DNA from: Doris montereyensis
Lineage: Eukaryota; Mollusca; Gastropoda; Nudibranchia; Dorididae
NCBI GenBank assembly: GCA_037039925.1
Contig: JAXRKP010000971.1
Coordinates: forward strand, 85,001-149,000
Length of the DNA stretch: 64,000 nt
Reading direction: 5' to 3'
In this document: one piece after another, positions 22,563 to 35,600 of the stretch
How positions within the stretch are numbered: position 1 is the stretch's first letter
Layout: the number at the start of each line of letters is the position of its first letter
The notes under the pieces: model-generated
Told to the model about the DNA's origin: nothing
What the model saw: only the letters and a program-made list of their open reading frames with translations
Database searches by the model: none
Made by a program: the position numbers and the translations under genes

Positions 22563-23216
22563 TCGTCATGGGGAAACGGAGGACCATGGGCAAAGTGTAG
22601 TGAATCAATGAGTTTAAGTTCAAAGTTCAAGCTTTGTATGATGTAGCGGTGTACTCAAACATTGTCTGGGTTTTCAACAACAGAATTTTGTCTTATTGTT
22701 TGTCTCAAATTTTCTGTCATATATTTCTTATCGTAAATGAAGTTGTTATAAGATCAAATACTTACGGTTTATGGAAGAAATTAACTCCGTCATGTCCGAA
22801 ACAACCTGAGCAAAAATTCGACGTTAATTAAATAGTTTTACTCTGGATGACTTTGAAGGCGATCACAATCCTTTCTCTTCTTGGTTTTTTTTTAATTTTG
22901 TGTTCACTCTTCTAAACTAGCTGTTGTATGCCGGATGGTGAAATTGAAAAGACGGTAAACCCTTCAATAACGAGGGGCGGGGGCAGCCTCTCTCGCTAGC
23001 ATGGTGCCATTACTAAACATCCGTCACCACGCTCTGGCAACATCCTCGAACGCACGACGGGCGAGTCGCGAGAGGAGAATTGCACCCAACCGACCCCGCC
23101 ACGCTTGTCCCGCTGACGGCTTTGCTTTTCTGGTCTTCACGCATTTTTTGCTACAATGGAAGTCTTTTCCAACCACCTCCACGCTGATCTCAGGGTGAAC
23201 TAAGATAAAAGACATG
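22563..23216. other. Unique spacer ending in a CpG-rich islet
   Basis: AT-rich from 22563 to about 22965. About 22970-23125 is then strikingly GC- and CpG-rich compared with everything around it. Both strands are open across it: a plus frame at 23001-23198 (65 codons), and a minus frame that comes out of the 26-bp satellite and stops at 23024, ending in a basic stretch (RLARRAFEDVARAW). No family is recognised. It may be a decayed exon, a fragment of a mobile element, or simply a GC-rich patch. Confidence 0.45.
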
Positions 23217-24280
23217 TATAAAGTAGAGAGCAAGAAACAGTGTAGAAATGTAGATAGCAAGAAACAGTGTAGAAAGTAGATAGCAAGAAACAGTGTAGAA
23301 AGTAGATAGTAAGAACCAGTGTAGAAACACTGTAGAAAGTAGATGGCAAGAAACAGTGTAGAAAGTAGATAGCAAGAAACAGTGTAGAAAGAGTGCAGAA
23401 AGTAGATAGCAAGAAACAGTGTAGAAAGAGTGCAGAAAGTAGATAGCAAGAAACAGTGTAGAAAGAGTGCAGAAAGTAGATAGCAAGAAACAGTGTAGAA
23501 AGAGTGTAGAAAGTAGATAGCAAGAACCAGAAACAGTGTAGAAAGTAGATAGCAAGAACCAGTGTAGAAAGTAGATGGTAAGAAACAGTGTAGAAAGTAG
23601 ATAGCAAGAAACAGTGTAGAAAGTAGATAGCAAGAAACAGTGTAGAAAGTAGATAGTAAGAAACAGTGTAGAAAGTAGATAGCAAGGACCAGTGTAGAAA
23701 CAGTGTAGAAAGTAGATAGTAAGAACCAGTGTAGAAAGTAGATAGTAAGAACCAGTGTAGAAAGTAGATAGTAAGAAACAGTGTAGAAAGTAGATAGTAA
23801 GAACCAGTGTAGAAGGTAGATAGCCAGAAACAGTGTAGAAAGTAGATAGCAAGAAACAGTGTAGAAAGTAGATAGTAAGAAACAGTGTAGAAAGTAGATA
23901 GTAAGAAACAGTGTAGATAGTAGATAGTAAGAACCAGTGTAGAAAGTAGATAGTAAGAAACAGTGTAGAACGTAGATAGCAAGAACCAGTGTAGAAACAG
24001 TGTAGAAAGTAGATAGTAAGAACCAGTGTAGAAACAGTGTAGAAAGTAGATAGTAAGAAACAGTGTAGAAACAGATGTAGAAAGCAGATCGTAAGAAACA
24101 GTGTAGAAAGTAGATAGTAAGAAACAGTGTAGAAAGTAGATAGCAAGAAACAGTGTAGAAAGTAGATAGTAAGAAACAGTGTAGAAAGTAGATAGCAAGA
24201 AACAGTGAAGAAAAAGATAGTAAGAAACAGTGTAGAAAGTAGATAGCAAGAAACAGTGTAGAAAATAGATAGTAAGAAAC
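23217..24280. repeat. 26-bp satellite, left edge: mixed GAAACAG / GAACCAG units
   Basis: The first unit (about 23217) follows the CpG-rich spacer directly. Plain 26-bp units with GCAAGAAACAG, GTAAGAACCAG and a few 37-bp forms are mixed. Four near-identical steps with GAGTGCAGAAAG or GAGTGTAGAAAG (about 23385-23520) form a small local repeat. Confidence 0.85.
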
Positions 24281-24284
24281 AGTG

Positions 24285-24740
24285 TAGAAAAGTGTAGAAA
24301 ATAGATAGTAAGAAACAGTGTAGAAAGAAAGTAGATAGCAAGAAACAGTGTAGAAAATAGATAGTAAGAAGCAGTGTAGAAAGTAGATAGCAAGAAGCAG
24401 TGTAGAAAATAGATAGTAAGAAGCAGTGTAGAAAGTAGATAGCAAGAAACAGTGTAAAAAATAGATAGTAAGAAACAGTGTAGAAAGAAAGTAGATAGCA
24501 AGAAACAGTGTAGAAAATAGATAGTAAGAAGCAGTGTAGAAAGTAGATAGCAAGAAGCAGTGTAGAAAATAGATAGTAAGAAACAGTGTAGAAAGAAAGA
24601 CAGAGCAAGAAACAGTGTAGAAAGTAGATAGCAAGAAACAGTGTAGAAAATAGATAGTAAGAAGCAGTGTAGAAAGTAGATAGCAAGAAATAGTGTAGAA
24701 AATAGATAGTAAGAAACAGTGTAGAAACAGTGTAGAAGGA
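24285..24740. repeat. 160-bp higher-order repeat within the 26-bp satellite
   Basis: The string ATAGATAGTAAGAAACAGTG followed by the 30-bp-type insert starts at 24301 and again at 24461. The intervening series of AAAATAG, GAAGCAG and GCAAG variants is repeated in the same order (160 = 6 x 26 + 4). Confidence 0.85.
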
Positions 24741-27700
24741 AAGTAGATAGCAAGAAACAGTGTAGAAAGTAGATAGCAAGAAACAGTGTAGAAAGTAGAT
24801 AGCAATAAACAGTGTAGAAAGTAGATAGAAAGAAACAGTGTAGAAAGAAAGTAGTTAGCAAGTAACAGTGTACAAAGTAGATAGTAAGAAACAGTGTAGA
24901 AAGTAGATAGTAACAAACAGTGTAGAAAGAAAGTAGATAGTAAGAAACAGTGTAGAAAGTAGATAGTAAGAAACAAGAAAGAAAGTAGATAGCAAGAAAC
25001 AGTGTAGAAAGTAGATAGTAAGAAACAGTGTAGAAAGTAGATAGTAAGAAACAGTGTAGAAAGTAGATAGTAAGAAACAGTGTAGAAAGTAGATTGTAAG
25101 AAACAGTGTAGAGAAAGTAGATAGTAAGAAACAGTGTAGAAAGTAGATAGTAAGAAACAGGGTAGAAAGAAAGTAGATAGTAAGAAAAAGTGTAGAAAGT
25201 AGATAGTAAGCAAACAGTGTAGAAAGTAGATAGTAAGAAACAGTGTAGAAAGTAGATAGTAAGAAGCAGTGTAGAAAGTAGATAGTAAGAAACAGTGTAG
25301 AACGTAGATAGTAAGAAGCAGTGTAGAGAGTAGATAGTAAGAAACAGTGTAGAAAGTAGATAGTCAGAAACAGTGTAGAAAGTAGATAGCAAGAAACAGT
25401 GTAGAAAGTAGATAGTAAGAAACAGTGTAGAAAGTAGATAGTAAGAAACAGTGTAGAAAGTAGATAGTAAGAAACAGTGTAGATATTAGATAGTAAGAAA
25501 CAGTGTAGAAAGTAGATAGTAAGAAACAGTGTAGAAAGTAGATAGTAAAAAGCAGTGTAGAAAGTAGATAGTAAGAAACAGTGTAGAAAGTAGATAGTAA
25601 GAAACAGTGTAGAAAGAAAGTAGATAGTAAGAAACAGTGTAGAAAGAAAGTAGATAGTAAGAAACAGTGTAGAAAGAAAGTAGATAGTAAGAAACAGTGT
25701 AGAAAGTAGATAGTAAGAAACAGTGTAGAAAAAAGTAGATAGTAAGAAACAGTGTAGAAAGAAAGTAGATAGTAAGAAACAGTGTAGAAAGTAGATAGTA
25801 AGAAACAGTGTAGAAAGAAAGTAGATAGTAAGAAACAGTGTAGAAAGTAGATAGTAAGAAACAGTGTAGAAAGAAAGTAGATAGCAAGAAACAGTGTAGA
25901 AAGTAGATAGTAAGAAACAGTGTAGAAAGAAAGTAGATAGTAAGAAACAGTGTAGAAAGAAAATAGATAGTAAGAAACAGTGTAGAAAGAAAGTAGATAG
26001 TAAGAAACAGTGTAGAAAGAAAGTAGATAGTAAGAAACAGTGTAGAAAGAAAGTAGATAGCAAGAAACAGAAAATAGATAGAAAGTAGTGTAGAAAGTAG
26101 ATAGCAAGAAACAGTGTAGAAAATAGATAGTAAGAAACAGTGTAGAAAGAAGGTAGATAGCAAGAAACAGTGTAGAAAGTAGATAGCAAGAAACAGTGTA
26201 GAAAGTAGATAGTAAGAAACAGTGTAGAAAATAGATAGTAAGAAACAGTGTAGAAAATAGATAGTAAGAAGCAGTGTAGAAAGTAGATAGCAAGAAACAG
26301 TGTAGAAAATAGATAGTAAGAAAGAGTAGAAAAGAAAGTAGATAGCAAGAAACAGTAGAAAATAGATAGTAAGAAGCAGTGTAGAAAGTAGATAGCAAGA
26401 AACAGTGTAGAAAATAGATAGTAAGAAACAGTGTAGAAACAGTGTAGAAAATAGATAGTAAGAAACAGTGTAGAAAGAAAGTAGATAGAAACAGTGTAGA
26501 AAGTAGATAGCAAAAAACAGTGTAGAAAATAGATAAAAAACAGTGTAGAAAGTAGATAGTAAGAAACAGTGTAGAAAGTAGATAGTAAGAAACAGTGTAC
26601 AAAGAAAGTAGATAGCAAGAAACAATGTAGAAAGTAGATAGTAAGAAACAGTGTAGAAAGTAGATAGTAAGAAACAGTAGAAAGAAAGTAGATAGTAAGA
26701 AACAGTGTAGAAAGTAGATAGTAAGAAACAGTGTAGAAAGTAGATAGTAAGAAACAGTCTAGAAAGAAAGTAGATAGTAAGAAACTGTGTAGAAAGTAGA
26801 TAGTAAGAAACAGTGTAGAAAGAAAGTAGATAGCAAGAAACAGTGTAGAAAGTAGATAGTAAGAAACAGTGTAGAAAGAAAGTAGATAGTAAGAAACAGT
26901 GTAGAAAAAAATAGATAGTAAGAAACAGTGTAGAAAGAAAGTAGATAGTAAGAAACAGTGTAGAAAGAAAGTAGATAGTAAGAAACAGTGTAGAAAGAAA
27001 GATAGCAAGAAACAGTGTAGAAAATAGATAGTAAGAAGTAGTGTAGAAAGTAGATAGCAAGAAACAGTGTAGAAAATAGATAGTAAGAAACAGTGTAGAA
27101 AGAAAGTAGATAGCAAGAAACAGTGTAGAAAGTAGATAACAAGAAACAGTGTAGAAAGTAGATAGTAAGAAACAGTGTAGAAAATAGATAGTAAGAAACA
27201 GTGTAGAAAATAGATAGTAAGAAGCAATGTAGAAAGTAGATAGCAAGAAACAGTGTAGAAAATAGATAGTAAGAAACAGTGTAGAAAGAAAGTAGATAGC
27301 AAGAAACAGTGTAGAAAATAGATAGTAAGAAGCAGTGTAGAAAGTAGATAGTAAGAAACAGTGTAGAAAAAGATAGATAAGAAACAGTGTAGAAACAGTG
27401 TAGAAAATAGATAGTAAGAAACAGTGTAGAAAAGTAGATAGCAAGAAACAGTGTAGAAACTAGATAGCAAGAAACAGTGAAGAAAGTAGATAGCAAGAAA
27501 CAGTGTAGAAAGTAGATAGTAAGAAACAGTGTAGAAAGTAGATAGTAAGAAACAGTGTAGAAAGAAAGTAGATAGCAAGAAACAATGTAGAAAGTAGATA
27601 GTAAAACAGTGTAGAAAGTAGATAGTAAAACAGTGTAGAAGAAAGTAGATAGTAAGAAACAGTAGAAAGTAGAAGTAGAAACAGTGTAGAAAGTAGATAG

Positions 27701-30700
27701 TAAGAAACAGTGTAAGAAAGAAAAAGTAGATAGCAAGAAACAGTGTAGAAAGTAGATAGCAGAAACAGTGTAGAAACAGTGCAAGAAACAGTGTAGAAAG
27801 TAGATAGTAAGAAACAGTGTAGAAAGTAGATAGTAGAAACAGTGTAGAAACTAGATAGTAAAGAACCAGTGTAGAAAGTAGATAGTAAGAAACAGTGTAG
27901 AAAGTAGATAGTAAGAACCAGTGTAGAAAGTAGATAGCAAGAATCAGTGTAGACAGTAGATAGCAAGAAACAATGTTGAAAGTAGATAGCAAGAAACAGT
28001 AGAAAGTAGATAGTAAGAAACAGTGTAGAAAGTAGATAGCAAGAAACAGTGTAGAAAATAGTAGTAAGAAGCAGTGTAAAAGTAGATAGCAAGAAACAGT
28101 GTAGAAAGTAGATAGTCAGAAACAGTGTAGAAACAGTGTAGAAAATAGATAGTAAGAAACAGTGTAGAAAGAAAGTAGATAGCAAGAAACAGTGTAGAAA
28201 GTAGATACCAAGAAACAGTGTAGAAAATAGATAGTAAGAAACAGTGTAGAAAGTAGATAGCAAGAAACAGTGTAGAAAATAGATAGTAAGAAACAGTGTA
28301 GAAACAGTGTAAAGAAAAGTAGATAGCAAGAAACAGTGTAGAAAGTAGATAGCAAGAAACAGTGTAGAAAGAAAGTAGATAGTAAGAAACAGTGTAGAAA
28401 GTAGATAGTAAGAAACAGTGTAGAAAGTAGATAGTAAGAAACAGTGTAGAAAGAAAGTAAATAGTAAGAAACAGTGTAGAAAGTAGATAGTAAGAAAAAG
28501 TGTAGAAAGTAGATAGTAAGAAACAGTAGAAGAAAGTAGATAGCAAGAAACAGTGTAGAAAGTAGATAGTAAGAAACAGTGTAGATAGTAGATAGTAAGA
28601 AACAGTGTAGAAAGAGATAGTAAGAAAACATAGAAAGTAGAAGAAACAGTGTAGAAAGTAGATAGTAAGAAACAGTGTAGAAAGTAGATAGTAAGAAACA
28701 GTGTAGAAAGTAGATAGTAAGAAACAGTGTAGAAAGTAGATAGTAAGAAACAGTGTAGAAAGTAGATAGTAAGAAACAGTGTAGTAAAGCTGGAAACAGT
28801 TAATAAGAAACAGTGTAGAAAGTAGATAGTAAGAAACAGTGTAGAAAGTAGATAGTAAGAAACAGTGTAGAAAGTAGATAGTAAGAAACAGTGTAGAAAG
28901 TAGATAGTAAGAAAAAGTGTAGAAAGTAGATAGTAAGAAGCAGTGTAGTAAAAGTAGATAGTAAGAAACAGTGTAGAAAGTAGATAGTAAGAAAAAGTGT
29001 AGAAAGTAGATAGCAAGAAACAGTGTAGAAAGTAGATAGTAAGAAACAGTGTAGAAAGCAGATAGTAAGAAACAGTGTAGAAAGTAGATAGTAAGAAACA
29101 GTAGACAGTAGATAGTAAGAAACAGTATAGATAGTAGATAGTAAGAAACAGTGTAGAAAGTAGATAGTAAGAAACAGTGTAGAAAGTAGATAGTAGAAGC
29201 AGTGTAGAAAGTAGCTAGTAAGAAACAATGTAGAAAGTAGATAGTAAGAAACAGTGTAGAAAGAAAGTAGATACTAAGAAACAGTCTAGAAAGTAGATTA
29301 GTAAGAAACAGTGTAGAAAAAAGTAGATAGCAAGAAACAGTCTAGAAATAGATAAGAAACAGTGAAAGAAAGTAGATAGTAAGAAACAGTGTAGAAAGAA
29401 AGTAGATAGTAAGAAACAGTGTAGAAAGAAAGTAGATAAGAAAGAAACAGTGTAGAAAGAAAGTAGATAGTAAGAAACAGTGTAGAAAGTAGATAGTAAG
29501 AAACAGTGTAGAAAGTAGATAGCAAGAACCAGTGTAGAAAGTAGATAGTAAGAAAAAGTGTAGAAAAGTAGATATTAAGAAACAGTTTAGAAAGAAAGTA
29601 GAAACAAGAAACAGTGTAGAAAAAGTAGATAGTATCAAGAAACAGTGTAGAAAGTAGAAGTAAGAAACAGTGTAGAAAGTAGATAGTAAGAAAGAAAGTA
29701 GATAGTAAGAAACAGTGTAGACAGTAGAAAGTAGAAACAGTAAGAAGTAGATAGTAAGAAACAGTGTAGAAAGTAGATAGTAGAAACAGTGTAGAAAGTA
29801 GATAGTAAGAAACAGTGTAGAAAGAAAATAGATAGTAAGAAACAGTGTAGAAAGAAAGTAGATACTAAGAAACAGTGTAAAAAGTAGAAGTAAGAAACAG
29901 TGTGAGAAAGAAAGTAGATGTAAGAAACAGTGTAGAAAGTAGATAGTAAGAAACAGTGTAGAAAGAAAGTAGATAGTAAGAAACAGTGTAGAAAGAAAGT
30001 AGATAGTAAGAAACAGTGTAGAAAGTAGATAGTAAGAAACAGTGTAAAAGAAAGTAGATAGTAAGAAACAGTGTAGAAAATAGTAGAAGAAAACAGTAAG
30101 AAACAGTGTAGAAAGAAAAGTAGATAGCAAGAAACAGTGTAGAAAGTAGATAGCAAGAAACAGTGTAGAAAGTAGATAGTAAGAAACAGTGTAGAAACAA
30201 ATAGTAGAATGTAGATAAGAAGAAACAGTGTAGAAAGTAGATAGCAAGAAACAGTGTATAAAAGTAGATAGTAAGAAACAGTGTAGAAAGAAAGTAGATA
30301 GTAGAAGCAGTGTAAGAAACAGTAGAGTAGATAGTAAGAAACAGTGTATAAAGTAGATAGTAAGAAACAGTGTAAGAAAGTAGATAGTAAGAAACAGTGT
30401 AGAAACAGTGTAGAATGTAGATGTAAAAATAGATAGTAGCAAGAAACAGTGTAGAAAGTAGATAGAAAACAGTGTAGAAACAGTGTAGAAAAAATAGTAA
30501 GAAACAGTGTAGAAAGAAAGTAGATAGCAAGAAACAGTGTAGAAAGTAGATAGCAAGAAACAATGTAGAAAGTAGATAGCAAGAAACAGTGAAAGAAAGT
30601 AGATAGTAAGAAACAGTGTAGAAGAAAGTAGATAGCAAAAAACAATGTAGAAAGTAGATAGTAAGAAACTGTGTAGAAAGTAGATAAGAAACAGTGTAGA

Positions 30701-32300
30701 AAGTAGAAAGTAGAACCAGTGTAGAAACAGCGTAGAAGTAGATAGTAAGAAACAGTGTAGAAAGTAGATAGTAAGTAACAGTGTAGAAAGAAAGTAGATA
30801 GCAAGAAACAGTGTAGAAAGTAGATAGTAAGAAACAGTGTAGAAAGTAGATAGTAAGAAACAGTGTAGAAAGTATATAGTAAGAAACAGTGGCAAAAAAG
30901 TAGATAGTAAGAAACAGTGTAGAAAGTAGATAGCAAAAAACAGTGTAGAAAATAGATAGCAAGAAACAGTGAAAGTAGATAGTAAGAAACAGTGTAGAAA
31001 GTAGATAGTAAGAAACAGTGTAGAAAGTAGATAGCAAAAAACAGTGTAGAAAGTAGATAGCAAGAAACAGTGTAGAAGTAGATATAAGAAACAGTGAAAA
31101 AGTGTAAGAAACAGTGTAGAAAATAGATAGTAAGAAACAGTGTGGAAAAGAAAGTAGATAGCAAGAAGCAAGTGTAGAAAGTAGATAGTAAGAAACAGTG
31201 TGGAAAATAGATAGCAAGAAACAGTGTAGAAAATAGATAGTAAGAAACAGTGTAGAAAGTAGATAGTAAGAAACAGTGTGGAAAATAGATAGTAAGAAAC
31301 AGTGTAGAAACAAGAAAGTAGATAGTAAGAAACAGTGTAGAAAGTAGATAAAAAGAAACAGTGTAGAAAGTAGATAGCAAGAAAACAGTGTAGAAAGTAG
31401 AAGAAAAGAAACAGTGTAGAAAGTAGATAGTAAGAAACAGTGTAGAAAGTAGATAGTAAACAGTGTAGAAAGTAGATAGCAAGAAACAGTGTAGAAAGTA
31501 GATAGCAAGAAACAGTGTAGAAAGTAGATAGTAAGAAACAGTGTAGAAGTAGATAGTAAGAAACAATGTAGAAAGTAGATAGTAAGAAACAGTGTAGAAA
31601 GAAAGTAGATAGTAAGAAACAGTGTAGAAAGTAGATAGTAAGAAACAGTGTAGAAAGTAGATAGTAAGAAACAGTGTAGAAAGTAGATAGTAAGAAGCAG
31701 TGTAGAAAGTAGATAGTAAGAAACAGTGTAGAAAGTAGATAGTAAAAAACAGTGTAGAAAGTAGATAGCAAGGACCAGTGTAGAAAGTAGACAGTAAGAT
31801 ACAGTGTGGAAAGTAGATAGTAAGAAACAGTGTAGAAAGTAGATAGTAAGAAACAGTGTAGAAAGAAAGTAGATAGTAAGAAACAGAGAAAGAAAGTAGA
31901 TAGTAAGAAACAGTGTAGAAAGAAAGTAGATAGTAAGAAACAGTGTAGAAAGTAGATTGTAATAAACAGTGTAGAAAAGTAGATAGTAAGAAACAGTAGA
32001 AAGAAAGTAGATAGTAAGAAACAGTGTAGAAAGTAGATAGTAAGAAACAGTGTAGAAAGTAGATAGTAAGAAACAGTGTAGAAAGAAAGTAGATAGCAAG
32101 GAAACAGTCAGTAGATAGTAGAAACAGTGTCGAAAGAAAGTAGATAGTAAGAAACAGTGTAGAAAGTAGATGTAAGAAACAGTGTAGAAAGAAAGTAGAT
32201 AGTAAGAAACAGTGTAGAAAGAAAGTAGATAGTAAGAAACAGTGTAGAAAGTAGATAGCAAGAAACAGTGTCGAAAATAGATAGCAAGAAACAGTGTAGA
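24741..32300. repeat. GATAGTAAG-rich domain with many 30-bp units
   Basis: Dominated by GATAGTAAGAAACAGTGTAG units with frequent 30-bp forms (GTAGAAAGAAAGTAG), especially about 25600-27000. From about 27600 to 31400 many units are truncated (GTAGAAGTAAG, GTGAAAGAAAG, GTAAAACAG), so the array is noticeably rougher there. Confidence 0.85.
26085..27640. repeat. 960-bp tandem duplication in the 26-bp satellite
   Basis: The order of variant units in about 26085-26640 reappears in about 27045-27600. For example, the rare string GCAAGAAACAATGTAG is at 26615 and 27575, exactly 960 bp apart, with the same 30-bp unit before it. The upstream series of AAAATAG and GAAGCAG variants matches in order. The copies differ mainly by short losses. 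Confidence 0.8.
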
Positions 32301-32960
32301 AAGTAGATAGTAAGAAACAGTGTAGAAAGTAGATAGCAAGAAACAGTGTAGAATGTAGATAGCAAGACACAGTGTAAGAAACAGTGTAGAAACAGGGTAG
32401 AAACAGTGTAGAATGTAGATGCAAGAAACAGTGTAGAAAGTAGATAGCAAGAAACAGTGTAGAAAGTAGATAGCAAGGACCAGTGTAGAAACAGTGTAGA
32501 AAGTAGATAGCAAGAAACAGTGTAGAAAAGTGTAGAATGTAGATAGTAAGAAACAGTGTAGAAAGTAGATAGCAAGAAACAGTGTAGAAAGTAGATAGCA
32601 AGAACCAGTCAGGAAAGTATATAGCAAGAACCAGTGTAGAAAGTAGATAGCAAGAACCAGTGTAGAAAGTAGATAGCAAAAACCAGTGTAGAAAGAACCA
32701 GTGTAGATAGTAGATAGCAAGAACCAGTGTAGAAAGTAGATAGCGAAAACCAGTGTAGAAAGTAGATAACAAGAACCAGTGTAGAAACAGTGTAGAAAGT
32801 AGATAGCAAGAAACATTGTAGAAAGTAGATAGCAAGAACCAGTGTAGAAAGTAGATAGTAAGAACCAGTGTAGAAACAGTGTAGAAAGTAGATAGCAAGA
32901 AACAGTGTAGAAACAGTGTAGAAACAGTGTAGAACCAGTGCAGAAAGTAGATAGTAAGAA
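32301..32960. repeat. GAACCAG-rich patch with 37-bp units
   Basis: A short patch with GCAAGAACCAG units, TGTAGAAACAGTGTAG 37-bp forms and repeated GTGTAGAACGT-like irregularities, contrasting with the GATAGTAAG domains on both sides. Confidence 0.75.
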
Positions 32961-35600
32961 CCAGTGTAGAAAAGTAGAAAGTAGATAGCAAGAAACAGTG
33001 TAGAAAGTAGATAGCAAGAAACAGTGTAGAAAGAAAGTAGATAGTAAGAAACAGTGTAGAAAGTAGATAGTAAGAAACAGTGTAGAAAGAAAGTAGATAG
33101 TAAGAAACAGTGTAAAAGAAAGTAGATAGTAAGAAACAGTGTAGAAAGTAGATAGTAAGAAACAGTGTAGAAAAAGTAGATAGTAAGAAATAGTGTAGAA
33201 AATAGATAGTAAGAAGCAGTGTAGAAAGTAGATAGAAACAATGTAGAAAATAGATAGTAAGAAACAGTGTAGAAAGTAGTAGATAGTAAGAAACAGTATA
33301 GAAAGTAGATAGTAAGAAACAGTGTAGAAAGTAGAAGTAGAAACAGTGTAGAAAATAGATAGTAAACAGTGTAGAAAATAGATAGTAAGAAGCAGTGTAG
33401 AAAGTAGATAGCAAGAAACAGTGTAGAAAATAGATAGTAAGAAACAGTGTAGAAACAGTGTAGAAGTAGATAGTAAGAAACAGTGTAGAAAGAAAGTAGA
33501 TAGTAAGAAACAGTGTAGAAAGTAGATAGTAAGAAACAGTGTAGAAAGTAGATAGTAAGAAACAGTGTAGAAAGTAGATAGTAAGAAACAGTGTAGAAGA
33601 AAGTAGATGAAACAATGTAGAAAGTAGATAGTAAGAAACAGTGTAGAAAGTAGATAGTAAGAAACAGTGTAGAAAGAAAGTAGATAGTAAGAAACAGTGT
33701 AGAAAAAGATAGTAACAAGTAAGAAACAGTGTAGAAAATAGAAAGTAAGAAACAGTGTAGAAACAGTGTAGAAAGTAGATAGTAAGAAACAGTGTAGAAA
33801 GAAAGTAGATAGCAAGAAACAGTGTAGAAAGTAGATAGTAAGAAACAGTGTAGAAAGTAGATAGTAAGAAACAGTGTAGAAAGTAGATAGTAAGAAACAG
33901 TGTAGAAAAAGAAAGTAGATAGCAAGAAACAGTGTAGAAAGTAGATAGTAAGAAACAGTGTAGAAAGTAGATAGTAAGAAACAGTGTAGAAAGTAGATAG
34001 TAAGAAACAGTGTAGAAAGTAGATAGTAAGAAACAGTGTAGAAAGTAGATAGTAAGAAACAGTGTGGAAAGTAGATAGTAAGAAACAGTGTAGAAAGTAG
34101 ATAGCAAGAAACAGTGTAGAAAGTAGATAGTAAGAAACAGTGTAGAAAGTAGATAGTAAGAAACAGTGTAGAAAGTAGATAGTAAGAAACAGTGTAGAAA
34201 GTAGATAGCAAGAACCAGTGTAGAAAGTAGATAGTAAGAAACAGTGTAGAAAGTAGATAGCAAGAAACAGTGTAGAAAGTAGATAGTAAGAAACAGTGTA
34301 GAAAGTAGATAGTAAGAAACAGTGTAGAAAGTAGATAGCAAGAAACAGTGTAGAAAGTAGACAGTAAGAAGCAGTGTAGAAAGTAGATAGTAAGAAACAG
34401 TGTAGAAAGTAGATAGTAAGAAACAGTGTAGAAAGTAGATAGTAAGAAACAGTGTAGAAAGAAAGTAGATAGTAAGAAACAGTGTAGAAAGAAAGTAGAT
34501 AGTAAGAAACAGTGTAGAAAGTAGATTGTAAGAAACAGTGTAGAAAGTAGATAGTAAGAAACCGTGTAGAAAAGAAAGTAGATAGTAAGAAACAGTGTAG
34601 AAAGTAGATAGTAAGAAACAGTGTAGAAAAGAAAGTAGATAGTAAGAAACAGTGTAGAAAGTAGATAGTAAGAAACAGTGTAGAAAGTAGATAGCAAGAA
34701 ACAGTGTAGAAAGTAGATAGTAAGAAACAGTGTAGAAAGAAAGTAGATAGTAAGAAACAGTGTAGAAAGTAGATAGTAAGAAACAGTGTAGAAAGAAAGT
34801 AGATAGTAAGAAACAGTGTAGAGAAAGTAGATAGTAAGAAACAGTGTAGAAAGTAGATAGTAAGAAACAGTGTAGAAAGTAGATAGTAAAGAAACAGTGT
34901 AGAAAGTAGATAGTAAGAAACAGTGTAGAAAGTAGATAGTAAGAAACAGTGAAAGAAAGTAGATAGCAAGAACCAGTGTAGAAAGTAGATAGTAAGAAAC
35001 AGTGTAGAAAGTAGATAGTAAGAAAAAGTGTAGAAAGTAGATAGTAAGAAACAGTGTAGAAAAGTAGATAGTAAGAAACAGTGTAGAAAGAAAGTAGATA
35101 GTAAGAAACAGTGTAGAAAGAAAGTAGATAGTAAGAAACAGTGTAGAAAGTAGATAGTAAGAAACAGTGTAGAAAGAAAGTAGATAGCAAGAAACAGTGT
35201 AGAGAAAGTAGATAGTAAGAAACAGTGTAAAAGTAGATAGTAAGAAACAGTGTAAAAAGAAAGTAGATAGTAAGAAACAGTGTAGAAAGTAGATAGTAAG
35301 AAACAGTGTAGAAAGAAAGTAGATAGCAAGAAACAGTCTAGAAAGTAGATAGTCAAGAAACAGTGTAGAAGAAAGTAGATAGTAAGAAACAGTGTAGAAA
35401 GTAGATAGTAAGAAACAGTGTAGAAAGTAGATAGTAAGAAACAGTGTAGAAAGTAGATAGTAAGAAACAGTGTAGAAAGTAGATAGCAAGAAACAGTGTA
35501 GAAAATAGATAGTAAGAAACAGTGTAGAAAGTAGATAGTAAGAAACAGTGTAGAAAGTAGATAGTAAGAAACAGTGTAGAATGTAGATAGCAAGACACAG
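32961..35600. repeat. Regular GATAGTAAG domain
   Basis: The most regular part of the array, particularly about 33830-34550, where plain 26-bp GATAGTAAGAAACAGTGTAG units follow one another with few changes. Confidence 0.8.
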
